This document shows positions 1 to 6,198 of a stretch of 7,062 bases of DNA, in pieces; positions within the stretch are counted from its first letter, which is position 1, and the number at the start of each line of letters is the position of its first letter. The notes under the pieces are model-generated. The model was not told where the DNA came from, made no database searches, and saw nothing but the letters and a program-made list of their open reading frames with translations. The position numbers and the translations under genes are program-made. Source of the DNA: DATKMS01 sp041497995 (lineage in GTDB: Bacteria; Desulfobacterota; Binatia; HRBIN30); the NCBI GenBank assembly GCA_041497995.1, contig JBGQHM010000356.1, positions 1 to 7,062 on the forward strand. Reading direction: 5' to 3'.

Positions 1-1
1 A

Positions 2-52
2 TCCCCCCTCGATGCGATCGTCGGCGCTGGCACCGCTCCGGCAACCGCATGA
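2..52 (+). CDS. Possible C-terminal tail of an upstream gene (partial)
   Basis: The reading frame that enters at base 2 stays open and stops at TGA 50-52. The visible tail reads SPLDAIVGAGTAPATA. The stop overlaps the ATG at 49-51 of the next gene as ATGA, a common sign of translational coupling within an operon. Only 16 residues are visible, so no function can be given. The frame of the downstream gene is also open back to base 1, so the stretch could instead belong to a longer version of that gene. Confidence 0.35.
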   Translation, partial: SPLDAIVGAGTAPATA

Positions 53-1701
53 GCAAGAGGATCCTATCGTTCTTTTGCAGCGCGACCGACCCACTCAACC
101 TTGCCGTCTTCAGAGTGGTGGTCTTCGCGTGGCTCCTGCGATTGATTGCCCGTACCGACTATTGGCGCTTCGTACATACGCCGGCGGGCCTGCGCGTCCG
201 ACCCGGCGGCTACGAAAGTTTCTTCCACTGGATTCCGATCGAAGACGCCTGGGTCACCGTCGCACGGGGCGTGGCGCTGCTGGCGAGCGCCGCGGCGCTC
301 GCGGGCTTCATGACGCGTACGTCCGCCGGCATCGCCTGCTTGTGCGCAACATATCTGCTCGGACTGCCCGAGCTCTTCGGGAAGATCGACCACCTGCACC
401 ATCACCTGATCTGGTTCACGGCGATACTGGCCGTGGCGCGCTCCGGAGATGCGTTGTCGATCGATGCGCTGCGCGTCGCGTGGCGACGTGCGGAGCGCGG
501 TGATACGGCGCCTCCGCCGGCGGCAGTGGCCTACGCACTACCGCTGCGCTTCGTCTGGCTCCTGATCGGCGTGATCTACTTCTTCCCCGGCATTTGGAAG
601 CTGTACGCCGGTCCCGAGTGGTTCCTCAGCGACAACATCAAGTTCATGATGTACGAATTCTGGTCGGAGAAAGGCTTCCTTCCACTCTTTCGGATTGATC
701 GCTACCCGCTCCTGTGCCGCGCAGCGGGTCTCGGGGCCATCCTTTTCGAGACGTCATTCGTCGCCTGCCTCTTCTTCCCTCGCCTTCGTCTGCTCGCCGT
801 CACCGCAGGAGTGCTGTTCCATGCGATGACGGCGGTCTACCTGCGGATCCTCTTCTTCAGCCTCCTGCTGTGTTACGCCGCGTTCATCGACTGGAGGTGG
901 GTGGGCATCCACGTCGGGCGGGCGCTGTATCCGACGCAGCTGTCGTTGGTATACGACGGGCGCCGCATCCTGTGGCGCCAAGTAGTCGCCGCGCTGCGCA
1001 GCCTCGATGTTCTGCACCGCATCCGCTACCTCGACGCATCAGCCGACGGCACTACCCGACCGCCCCCCGATTCCGTTGGTGGCATTGTAACAACGACGGG
1101 CAGGCGCGCGATGACCGGGCTCCACGCCTGGGTCGCGGTCATCGCACGGGTGCCGCTCATCGTCCCGGCGATCCCGCTCCTCCTCGCCATGGCGCTTGGA
1201 CGCCATGCCCGCTCGGTCCCCGCTCCACACGGTAACCCCGATCGTGCGGTACCAATCGATGCACCACCGCATCTGGCAGCAGTCACCATCGTTGGGAGTC
1301 TATTGCTCGCCGTCAACATCTACTGTGGCGTCAGCCGAACGATCTCGTGGCCGTTCTCAGTCTATCCGCAGTTCTCCGGAATCCACCGCTCTCCGACACG
1401 GACGACTCTGGAAGCCGTGGTGCGCAGCCCAGCGGGACAGATGCGGCCGGTCGAAATCGCCTTGCACCCGCAGGCCCTCGAGCGGTTGCTTCAGGGGGAT
1501 CCCGCCACACGTAGCGGGCGCCTGCGCGCACTGCACGGCCTGCTCACTGACAGCCAGCTGACTCTGCAACCGGGGGAATCGTTGCAGTTCTATGAGGTCC
1601 GCCGGTCGACTCTTCCCGAAGATCGTGACCGACCGCCGCTGCGGCGAGAGCTCTTGGGAGAGTTCCAGGCAGATGGCGCGGCCGCGACGTCGCCGCGCTA
1701 G
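49..1701 (+). CDS. HTTM-domain membrane protein fused to a degenerate DCC (DUF393) domain
   Basis: A 550-residue polytopic inner-membrane protein. Residues 1 to about 285 look like an HTTM domain, the bacterial membrane domain related to vitamin K-dependent gamma-carboxylase. Signs are the start FFCSATDPLNLAVFRV, the His cluster DHLHHHLIWF near 114-123, the segment GIWKLYAGPEWF at 181-192, and FHAMTAVYLRILFF at 257-270. Residues about 298-385 follow a DCC/DUF393 domain: VYDG at 301-304, a helix ending RIRYLDA at 324-330, then GRRAMTGLHAW and a hydrophobic PLIVPAIPLLL stretch. The family motif DGxCxxC reads DGRRILW, so both redox cysteines are gone (R306, W309). A last membrane helix (about 408-426) is followed by WPFSVYPQFS and a soluble tail. 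No strong Shine-Dalgarno precedes ATG 49, consistent with coupling to an upstream gene. The biochemical role is unknown, and carboxylase activity should not be assumed. Confidence 0.82.
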   Translation: MSKRILSFFCSATDPLNLAVFRVVVFAWLLRLIARTDYWRFVHTPAGLRVRPGGYESFFHWIPIEDAWVTVARGVALLASAAALAGFMTRTSAGIACLCATYLLGLPELFGKIDHLHHHLIWFTAILAVARSGDALSIDALRVAWRRAERGDTAPPPAAVAYALPLRFVWLLIGVIYFFPGIWKLYAGPEWFLSDNIKFMMYEFWSEKGFLPLFRIDRYPLLCRAAGLGAILFETSFVACLFFPRLRLLAVTAGVLFHAMTAVYLRILFFSLLLCYAAFIDWRWVGIHVGRALYPTQLSLVYDGRRILWRQVVAALRSLDVLHRIRYLDASADGTTRPPPDSVGGIVTTTGRRAMTGLHAWVAVIARVPLIVPAIPLLLAMALGRHARSVPAPHGNPDRAVPIDAPPHLAAVTIVGSLLLAVNIYCGVSRTISWPFSVYPQFSGIHRSPTRTTLEAVVRSPAGQMRPVEIALHPQALERLLQGDPATRSGRLRALHGLLTDSQLTLQPGESLQFYEVRRSTLPEDRDRPPLRRELLGEFQADGAAATSPR

Positions 1702-1702
1702 C

Positions 1703-2902
1703 TCAGCGGTCGCCCGAGTGCCGTGGCAAGCGCCGCCGTTCCCACTGCCAGTGTATCCGGGCGATCCGCACGCGCAGACTGCGCACGAGATTGTGGCGCA
1801 GGCAGCCCATCGCGATACTCCACAGCGCTTCGACCCAGGCACGTCTCCACCACGCTGCGCTCGACGCATCGGCATCTCCGAGCAGAAACGTATCGCGCGC
1901 CACTACATCGAATGGGTGACGCGTCACGACACCGGGCCGCCGGCCGGCACGATGCAGCGCAAGCGGCAGCGTGACACCCAACACGCGCTCAGTCATCTCG
2001 AAGACTGCAGCGAGATGCGCGCTGGCGCCCCATTTGTCTGCCAGCCACCAGAAACCGTCCATCTCGTCACGGAAACGCGCCGCTGCCCAGGCGACATCGC
2101 AGAGATGCAGCAACCGGAAGCCGGCGAACGCAGAGGTGGTTGCATGCACCGCGAGGTGAATCACCGTCGCCGCCGGTGTCAGCGTCAGCACCTGCAGGTC
2201 CGCGACCCTCACCTGCGTTGTGTGCTGCCACAGCTCTTCGGCGCCGACCCTCATCCTGCTCTGCGGCGCTATGTGCCAGTGGAGGTCAACCGCCAGGCGG
2301 GGCTCGCCTCTCGGCGCAGCGAAGGGCAGCTCGTATTCCCAGCGCCGATAGAACCTATGCGTCAGCTCCTCGGCTAGACGCACCTCGGCATCGCCGCGCG
2401 CTTCGTCCGCAAGGAGCTTCTGTACCTGCCCCAAGTGGTAGCCCATGGAGCGCAGCAGCGTTTCGGCCCGCGCGATTGCATCGGGCGGCACGACTACGTC
2501 CACATCAAAAAACCGGCGCAGCGCTGCGTCGGCATACACATGCTCGGCCAGTACGCTCCCCTTGACCACGAAGAACGGGATGCGTTCGCGCTCGAAGCTG
2601 GAGCTCAGCGCGCGCAGCGTCTCCTGCGCGATTTCTGCGTGGCGCCGCGAGTCAGCCCGAGCCGCCCGCAGTCGTTCGGCAACCGGCTCACCAAGAGCAG
2701 ACGCCAGCTCATACTGTTCAACACGCGCCGCGAGAAGCGCGATCACCTTGTGAGCAGCGGCGCGCTCAAGAAGCCATGGCCAGTCGACGCGGTTGGAATG
2801 CGCGCGGACACTGTCGGCCAATTCGTCGCCATCCGGGCGCAACGCCGCGATAAGTGCAGCTCGGCTGACTCCTCTGGCATCGCTCAACACCGTGCGGTTC
2901 AC
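1703..2902 (-). CDS. Putative nucleotidyltransferase, NTP_transf_5 (PF14907) family
   Basis: A 399-residue soluble protein if started at GTG 2902-2900. The N-terminal helices (ALIAALRPDGDE, then VDWPWLLERAAAHKV) are typical of this family of predicted nucleotidyltransferases. The core is FFVVKGSVLAEHVYADAALR (K114, G115), followed by RFFDVDVVVP with the acidic pair D133/D135 expected to bind metal. VDLHW at 205-209 is another family hallmark, and a helical C-terminal half completes the protein. The family is thought to be Pol-beta-like and is often found with polysaccharide or exported-protein genes, but its substrate is not known. The frame stays open upstream to 3145, but those extra 81 residues look non-coding and would cover the divergent regulatory region. 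The GTG preceded by GGAGG, with a 13-nt spacer that is somewhat long, is preferred. The stop lies one base from the end of the convergent HTTM gene. Confidence 0.8.
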   Translation of the reverse strand: MNRTVLSDARGVSRAALIAALRPDGDELADSVRAHSNRVDWPWLLERAAAHKVIALLAARVEQYELASALGEPVAERLRAARADSRRHAEIAQETLRALSSSFERERIPFFVVKGSVLAEHVYADAALRRFFDVDVVVPPDAIARAETLLRSMGYHLGQVQKLLADEARGDAEVRLAEELTHRFYRRWEYELPFAAPRGEPRLAVDLHWHIAPQSRMRVGAEELWQHTTQVRVADLQVLTLTPAATVIHLAVHATTSAFAGFRLLHLCDVAWAAARFRDEMDGFWWLADKWGASAHLAAVFEMTERVLGVTLPLALHRAGRRPGVVTRHPFDVVARDTFLLGDADASSAAWWRRAWVEALWSIAMGCLRHNLVRSLRVRIARIHWQWERRRLPRHSGDR

Positions 2903-2915
2903 TGCGTCACTCGGC

Positions 2916-2920
2916 CCTCC
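2916..2920 (-). promoter_or_regulatory. Ribosome binding site supporting the GTG start of the NTP_transf_5 gene
   Basis: On the minus strand this reads GGAGG and lies 13 nt before the GTG at 2902-2900. The spacing is longer than ideal, but no better site serves another in-frame start at the conserved N-terminus. It is the main reason for rejecting the longer open frame. Confidence 0.5.
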
Positions 2921-2935
2921 AGGTTGATGCCGATA

Positions 2936-2958
2936 TGTGTTGCATGCATATGCACACA
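2936..2958. repeat. A/T-rich imperfect palindrome in the divergent intergenic region
   Basis: Arms TGTG (2936-2939) and CACA (2955-2958) flank TGCA (2941-2944) and TGCA (2951-2954), with T2940 unpaired. Two overlapping perfect palindromes sit inside it: TGCATGCA at 2941-2948 and TGCATATGCA at 2945-2954. It lies about 34 bp upstream of the GTG of the minus-strand nucleotidyltransferase gene, where a promoter or operator is expected, and is A/T-rich against a GC-rich background. A binding-site role is inference; no regulator gene lies in the window. Confidence 0.4.
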
Positions 2959-3085
2959 GGTCGAGAGGGGCCGCTCCGGGGAGCGCAGGCAGGACGGTGC
3001 ACCGAGTTGCACGACGCAGGGAAGTGGCGCAATGTTCCGCACGCATCATGCAGCGCGGCGATGAACCCTTCAGGGGCATGAATTG

Positions 3086-3143
3086 GTGGTATGCGCCTCT
3101 GGCGCGTACGAACGGCACAGCGGCCAGAGGCCGGCGCCACCAC
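3086..3143. repeat. Nested inverted repeats just upstream of the MATE gene (operator or leader hairpin)
   Basis: GCCTCTGGC (3095-3103) is the exact reverse complement of GCCAGAGGC (3123-3131). Each copy lies in its own 13-bp palindrome: GCGCC-TCT-GGCGC at 3093-3105 and CGGCC-AGA-GGCCG at 3121-3133, with complementary centres. An outer pair, GTGGT (3086-3090) with ACCAC (3139-3143), adds to one long imperfect stem. As RNA the segment could fold as one long hairpin or as two small hairpins with complementary loops. As DNA it is two palindromic sites 28 bp apart centre to centre. It ends 2 bp before the GGAG ribosome binding site, so it is well placed to control the exporter. No function is shown. 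Confidence 0.55.
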
Positions 3144-3145
3144 AC

Positions 3146-3149
3146 GGAG
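3146..3149 (+). promoter_or_regulatory. Ribosome binding site fixing the MATE start
   Basis: GGAG is followed by a 5-nt spacer and the ATG at 3155. This chooses ATG 3155 over an in-frame TTG at 3083, whose 24-residue extension would run through the inverted repeats. Confidence 0.65.
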
Positions 3150-3154
3150 CTCCG

Positions 3155-4564
3155 ATGAGCGCTGAGCCGGCCGTCGCGGCGACGCCTATCGCTCCCGCAA
3201 CGCCCGCGCCATCCGGCCGGCGCGTCGAGCCCGAGCTGCTATTAACGATGCCGCCGCTGCGCGCAATCATCCGCCTCGCCACTCCGACGACGATGGTCAT
3301 GCTCATTGCCGCTACCTCCAACGTGCTCTACACATACTACGTCAGCCGGCTCGGCCCCGATGCCATTGCCGCGGTGTCGTTGGTGTTCCCGATCTCGCTG
3401 CTGGCGATCACCGCCATGGGCGGTGGCATCGGCGCCGGCGCGGCCTCAGCTGTGGCGCGCACGCTGGGTGCCGGCCACCGGCGCCACGCCGTCGCCGTCG
3501 CCGAGCATGCGCTGGTGCTCAGCGTCGGTATCGGTGTGGTCTTCGCGTTGGTCATTCTGATGGGCGCGCCGACGCTGTTCCGGCTGATGGGTGGGCAAGG
3601 TGACGTGTTGCGGAGCGCCGTGGCTTTTGCGCGCGTGCTGTTCGGCGGCGCCGCCATCACGTTCGTGGGTGCGATGTTCGACAGCATCATGCGCGGCGAA
3701 GGCAACGTGCGCGTGCCGGCGATCTGGTCCAGCGCTTCGCTGCTCCTGCAGATCCTGCTGACGCCGCTCTTCATGTTCGTGGGTGGCCTGGGATTGATCG
3801 GCGCGGCGCTGGCCATGCTGACGAGTCAGCTTTTGGCTACCATCCCGCGGGCGCGGTATGTGCTCGGTGGGCGCGGCGTCGTCCACCCGGCCGCGTTCCC
3901 GCGCAGCTTCGCACTCGCGCCAATGGGTGAGATTCTGCGCGTCGGCATTCCCGCTTCGCTCTCGACGATGATCAACTACATAGGAATGATGGTGCTCACC
4001 GGCGTCCTCGCACGGTTCGGCGAAGCCCATCTCGCCGCCTACGGCTTGGGGACGCGGTTCGACTTCCTGCTCCTGTCGTTCGCGTACGGATTCGGTGCCG
4101 CCGTGCTGACGCTGGTGGGCCTGGCCACGGGCGCCCAGCGCGCCGACCGGGCGATCACGTACGTGACCCGCGCCGGCGCCATCATCGTCGGCCTGCTCAC
4201 CGTCGCCGGTGCGCTCATGTACTGGCGGCCGGCGCTCTGGTTGGGGATCTTCACCAACGACCCCGGCATCCAGGCGGTCGGCGCCGCGTACTTCCACATC
4301 ATCGGGCCGTCGTACCCCTTCATGGGCGTCGCGATGGTCATCGCCTTTGCGTTCCAGGGGCTCGGACGGGCGACGGCACCGCTCATGTGGATGATCGTGC
4401 GCGTCGTGGCGGTTCTTACGGCAGCGCTGGTGTGCACGCAGTGGCTCGGCATGGGCGACCGAGCCGTCTTCGTGTCGGTCGCGGCCGGCAACGTGCTCTC
4501 GGCCGGCGTCATGCTCGTCCTCTTCGCTCGTGTGGAACGCAGCATGCGTGCGCGAGTCCGCTAG
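3155..4564 (+). CDS. MATE family efflux transporter
   Basis: A 469-residue integral membrane protein of the multidrug and toxic compound extrusion family, expected to export organic cations or metabolites in exchange for H+ or Na+. A Pro/Ala-rich cytosolic tail (residues 1-30) leads into about twelve hydrophobic helices arranged as two homologous halves. Family landmarks in the first half are the helix with GGGIGAGAASAVARTLGAG at 89-107 and the IMRGEGNVRVP loop at 178-188. The second half repeats these as GIPASLS at 264-270, AVLTLVGLATGAQRADRA at 316-333 and FAFQGLGRATAP at 398-409. Length is normal (about 440-480) with no break. The substrate cannot be inferred. The gene is divergent from the nucleotidyltransferase gene, and an inverted-repeat cluster sits directly before its ribosome binding site. 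Confidence 0.93.
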   Translation: MSAEPAVAATPIAPATPAPSGRRVEPELLLTMPPLRAIIRLATPTTMVMLIAATSNVLYTYYVSRLGPDAIAAVSLVFPISLLAITAMGGGIGAGAASAVARTLGAGHRRHAVAVAEHALVLSVGIGVVFALVILMGAPTLFRLMGGQGDVLRSAVAFARVLFGGAAITFVGAMFDSIMRGEGNVRVPAIWSSASLLLQILLTPLFMFVGGLGLIGAALAMLTSQLLATIPRARYVLGGRGVVHPAAFPRSFALAPMGEILRVGIPASLSTMINYIGMMVLTGVLARFGEAHLAAYGLGTRFDFLLLSFAYGFGAAVLTLVGLATGAQRADRAITYVTRAGAIIVGLLTVAGALMYWRPALWLGIFTNDPGIQAVGAAYFHIIGPSYPFMGVAMVIAFAFQGLGRATAPLMWMIVRVVAVLTAALVCTQWLGMGDRAVFVSVAAGNVLSAGVMLVLFARVERSMRARVR

Positions 4565-4628
4565 CCACTGGTTGACTTCTTGATCGAGTCCGGCCAAGGC
4601 TCTCGCGAAGCTGCAGGGGTGTGATGTG

Positions 4629-5126
4629 ATGAAGCTGGTTGGCTCTCTGGCTGTGGCGCTCGTCGGTTGCTTCGCCGCTCCACACCCCGTCCTCGCGCGG
4701 TGGGATAGCAAGCAGGACAACAAGAGCGAATCGACGTTGCAGGCTCTGACCGACAAGGGGTTGTTCAGCGAGGCATTCGACGTGTGCGTCCGGCGCGCCA
4801 TGATCGAGCACCAGGCCAACGACACGCCGGAGCTCGTGGGTCCCGCCACGACGGACGCCACCGACTACCTAGGAGTCATCGATCAGGTGGCCGGCAAGAA
4901 GAATGGCGGCGTCGCGCCGTCATGGATGCTCGACCTGACGGCGGCGCACACGGTCAAGAAGTGCCAGAGCGCGTTCCGGAGCTTCCTGGCTGCTGAATCG
5001 CCCCACGAACCTCAGCAGCCCCGGAAGGCGACGACCCCGCACGTTGCCAAGAAGGCGGCGGCCAAGCGGAACGGCGACCGGCTCGAACAGCTGCCGCCCT
5101 GGCTCGCCCCGCCGCATCAGGACTAA
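4629..5126 (+). CDS. Small exported protein or lipoprotein of unknown family
   Basis: A 165-residue protein from ATG 4629, preceded by AGGGG (4615-4619) and a 9-nt spacer; a GTG at 4626 is an adjacent alternative start. The N-terminus MKLVGSLAVALVGC is an export signal. LVGC at 11-14 fits a lipobox, which would make C14 the lipidated residue. A type I cut after VLA at 21-23 is the alternative. The mature part is mainly helical and polar, with two cysteines (C53 in DVCVRR, C112 in KKCQSAF) that could form a periplasmic disulfide. The last 40 residues are Pro/Lys/Ala-rich (PRKATTPHVAKKAAAKRNG) and probably disordered. I recognise no family. It lies 64 bp after the MATE gene and 97 bp before the decarboxylase gene in the same direction. 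Codon use matches its neighbours, so it is probably a real gene. Confidence 0.72.
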   Translation: MKLVGSLAVALVGCFAAPHPVLARWDSKQDNKSESTLQALTDKGLFSEAFDVCVRRAMIEHQANDTPELVGPATTDATDYLGVIDQVAGKKNGGVAPSWMLDLTAAHTVKKCQSAFRSFLAAESPHEPQQPRKATTPHVAKKAAAKRNGDRLEQLPPWLAPPHQD

Positions 5127-5209
5127 CAAACGAAGGGCACACACCGGCACTCTGGCGTGTTGCGCTGCTGTACAGACCGTGCATGGCCGCCGTGGTAGCA
5201 TCGCTGCCC

Positions 5210-5217
5210 GAGGAGGT
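5210..5217 (+). promoter_or_regulatory. Strong ribosome binding site for scpB
   Basis: GAGGAGGT lies 6 nt before ATG 5224. It fixes the start and excludes the 60 in-frame upstream codons back to 5044, which would overlap the end of the preceding gene. Confidence 0.8.
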
Positions 5218-5223
5218 CGGTGC

Positions 5224-6003
5224 ATGGCGTATGTTCTAGTCGAGACCCATAACGCAATCGGGACGCTCACGTTCAACAACGACGCGCATCGCAACGCGCT
5301 CAGCAAGGTAACGATCGACGAGCTCCTTGTGGCGCTGGATCACCTGCGCGAGGCCCAGATGCGCGTGGTGGTCCTGCGCGCCGTCGCCGGCGCCACCGTG
5401 TGGTCGGCGGGACACGACTTGCGAGAGCTTCCCAAGTCGGGCGCCGACCCGCTGGCGTACTCTGACCCGGTCGAGCGCGTCATCCGCGCGGTGGAGCATT
5501 TTCCCGCCCCCGTCATCGGCATGATCGACGGCAGCGTCTGGGGCGGCGCGTTCGAGCTGGCGCTCGTCTGCGACCTGCTGGTCGGCACGCGCCACTCGTC
5601 CTTCGCCATCACGCCGGCCAAGATCGGGATTCCATACAACTCGACCGGCCTCATCCATTTCATCAACGCCCTCGGCATGAATACAGTGAAGGAGATGTTC
5701 TTCACTGCGCGGCCCATCAACGCGGAGCGCGCGTTGCAGCTTGGCATCTTGAACCGCCTGGTGGAGCCGAGCGAGCTCGAAGACGTCACCTACGAGCTGG
5801 CGCGAGCAATCGCCGCCAACTCGCCACTCAGCATCAGCGTCGTGAAGGAGCAGCTGCGCATTCTCGGCAGTGCACACCCCCTGACCCCGGAGACCTTCGA
5901 GCGTATCCAGGGCTTGCGCCAAGCCGTCTTCGACAGTCACGACTATGCGGAAGGGACCGGCGCCATTCTGGAGAAACGCACGCCGGTCTTCACGGGGAAG
6001 TGA
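5224..6003 (+). CDS. scpB: Methylmalonyl-CoA decarboxylase (ScpB/YgfG type, enoyl-CoA hydratase superfamily)
   Basis: A 259-residue cytoplasmic crotonase-fold enzyme predicted to decarboxylate methylmalonyl-CoA to propionyl-CoA without biotin. It aligns with my recollection of E. coli ScpB (261 residues) along its whole length: RNALSKVTID at 23-32, WSAGHDLRELP at 60-70, DGSVWGGAFE at 102-111, TPAKIGIPYN at 130-139, AERALQLGILNRLVE at 167-181, VVKEQLRILGSAH at 206-218 and FERIQGLRQAVFDS at 225-238. H64 and Y138 match the E. coli active-site His66 and Tyr140. The oxyanion-hole GG is at 107-108. The two glutamates of true hydratases are not at the usual places, which favours decarboxylase. In E. 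coli the gene sits with a methylmalonyl-CoA mutase and a CoA transferase; neither is seen here. A related activity such as ethylmalonyl-CoA decarboxylation remains possible. Confidence 0.9.
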   Translation: MAYVLVETHNAIGTLTFNNDAHRNALSKVTIDELLVALDHLREAQMRVVVLRAVAGATVWSAGHDLRELPKSGADPLAYSDPVERVIRAVEHFPAPVIGMIDGSVWGGAFELALVCDLLVGTRHSSFAITPAKIGIPYNSTGLIHFINALGMNTVKEMFFTARPINAERALQLGILNRLVEPSELEDVTYELARAIAANSPLSISVVKEQLRILGSAHPLTPETFERIQGLRQAVFDSHDYAEGTGAILEKRTPVFTGK

Positions 6004-6148
6004 GCTACCGGCAACGAAGGCGCGAGCGACGTGGCGATTCAACGGGACAACGGTGGCACCAGTTGAAGGTTTGAGGACGATCCACGCGCAATGAGTCGAT
6101 CACACATCTCGGCAAGCCGTATCACTGCGTGGCACGTTAGGATTTTTC

Positions 6149-6178
6149 TTGACGGGAAAGACGCGGCAATGGTAGCTA
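6149..6178 (+). promoter_or_regulatory. Possible sigma70-like promoter for the cytochrome-domain gene
   Basis: TTGACG (6149-6154) is a five-of-six match to the -35 consensus and follows a T-rich run (6143-6147). TAGCTA (6173-6178) lies 18 bp downstream as a weak -10 element. Transcription would start just before the GGGAGG ribosome binding site, giving a very short leader. If translation starts at the in-frame ATG 6169 instead of GTG 6199, the -10 box would lie inside the gene and this call would fail. Confidence 0.4.
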
Positions 6179-6186
6179 CAGGCGCA

Positions 6187-6192
6187 GGGAGG
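6187..6192 (+). promoter_or_regulatory. Ribosome binding site for the cytochrome-domain gene
   Basis: GGGAGG lies 6 nt before GTG 6199, ideal spacing. It is the reason for preferring that GTG over the in-frame ATG at 6169, which has only a weak purine stretch before it. Confidence 0.6.
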
Positions 6193-6198
6193 TGGCCA

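Noticed and set aside
12..503. Plus-strand open frame of 163 codons inside the HTTM gene
   Set aside because: Arg-rich out-of-frame reading that overlaps a clear membrane protein.
1592..2377. Plus-strand open frame of 261 codons opposite the nucleotidyltransferase
   Set aside because: Low-complexity Arg/Pro-rich translation with no family signature; the minus strand carries the conserved KGS and DVD motifs.
2903..3145. N-terminal extension of the nucleotidyltransferase to 3145
   Set aside because: The extra residues lack family similarity and would occupy the divergent regulatory region; GTG 2902 with GGAGG upstream matches the usual start of the family.
3446..4861. Long minus-strand open frame (471 codons) opposite the MATE gene
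   Set aside because: Its translation is rich in Arg, His, Gln, Glu and Asp without hydrophobic core or motifs, the usual shadow of a GC-rich membrane protein gene. The plus-strand MATE assignment is secure.
5160..5201. Promoter for scpB from TTGCGC and TAGCAT
   Set aside because: The spacer is 30 bp, far from the normal 16-18, and no better -35 box pairs with TAGCAT.
5044..5223. Extended N-terminus for scpB
   Set aside because: It overlaps the end of the preceding gene, is basic and low complexity, and GAGGAGGT sits at the right distance from ATG 5224, where homology begins.
5982..6012. GCCGGT/ACCGGC inverted repeat spanning the scpB stop as a terminator
   Set aside because: Only a 6-bp stem with a 19-nt loop and no T-run; easily expected by chance in GC-rich DNA.
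5236..6042. Minus-strand open frame of 268 codons opposite scpB
   Set aside because: It is antisense to a full-length, strongly recognisable ScpB and has no coherent protein features.
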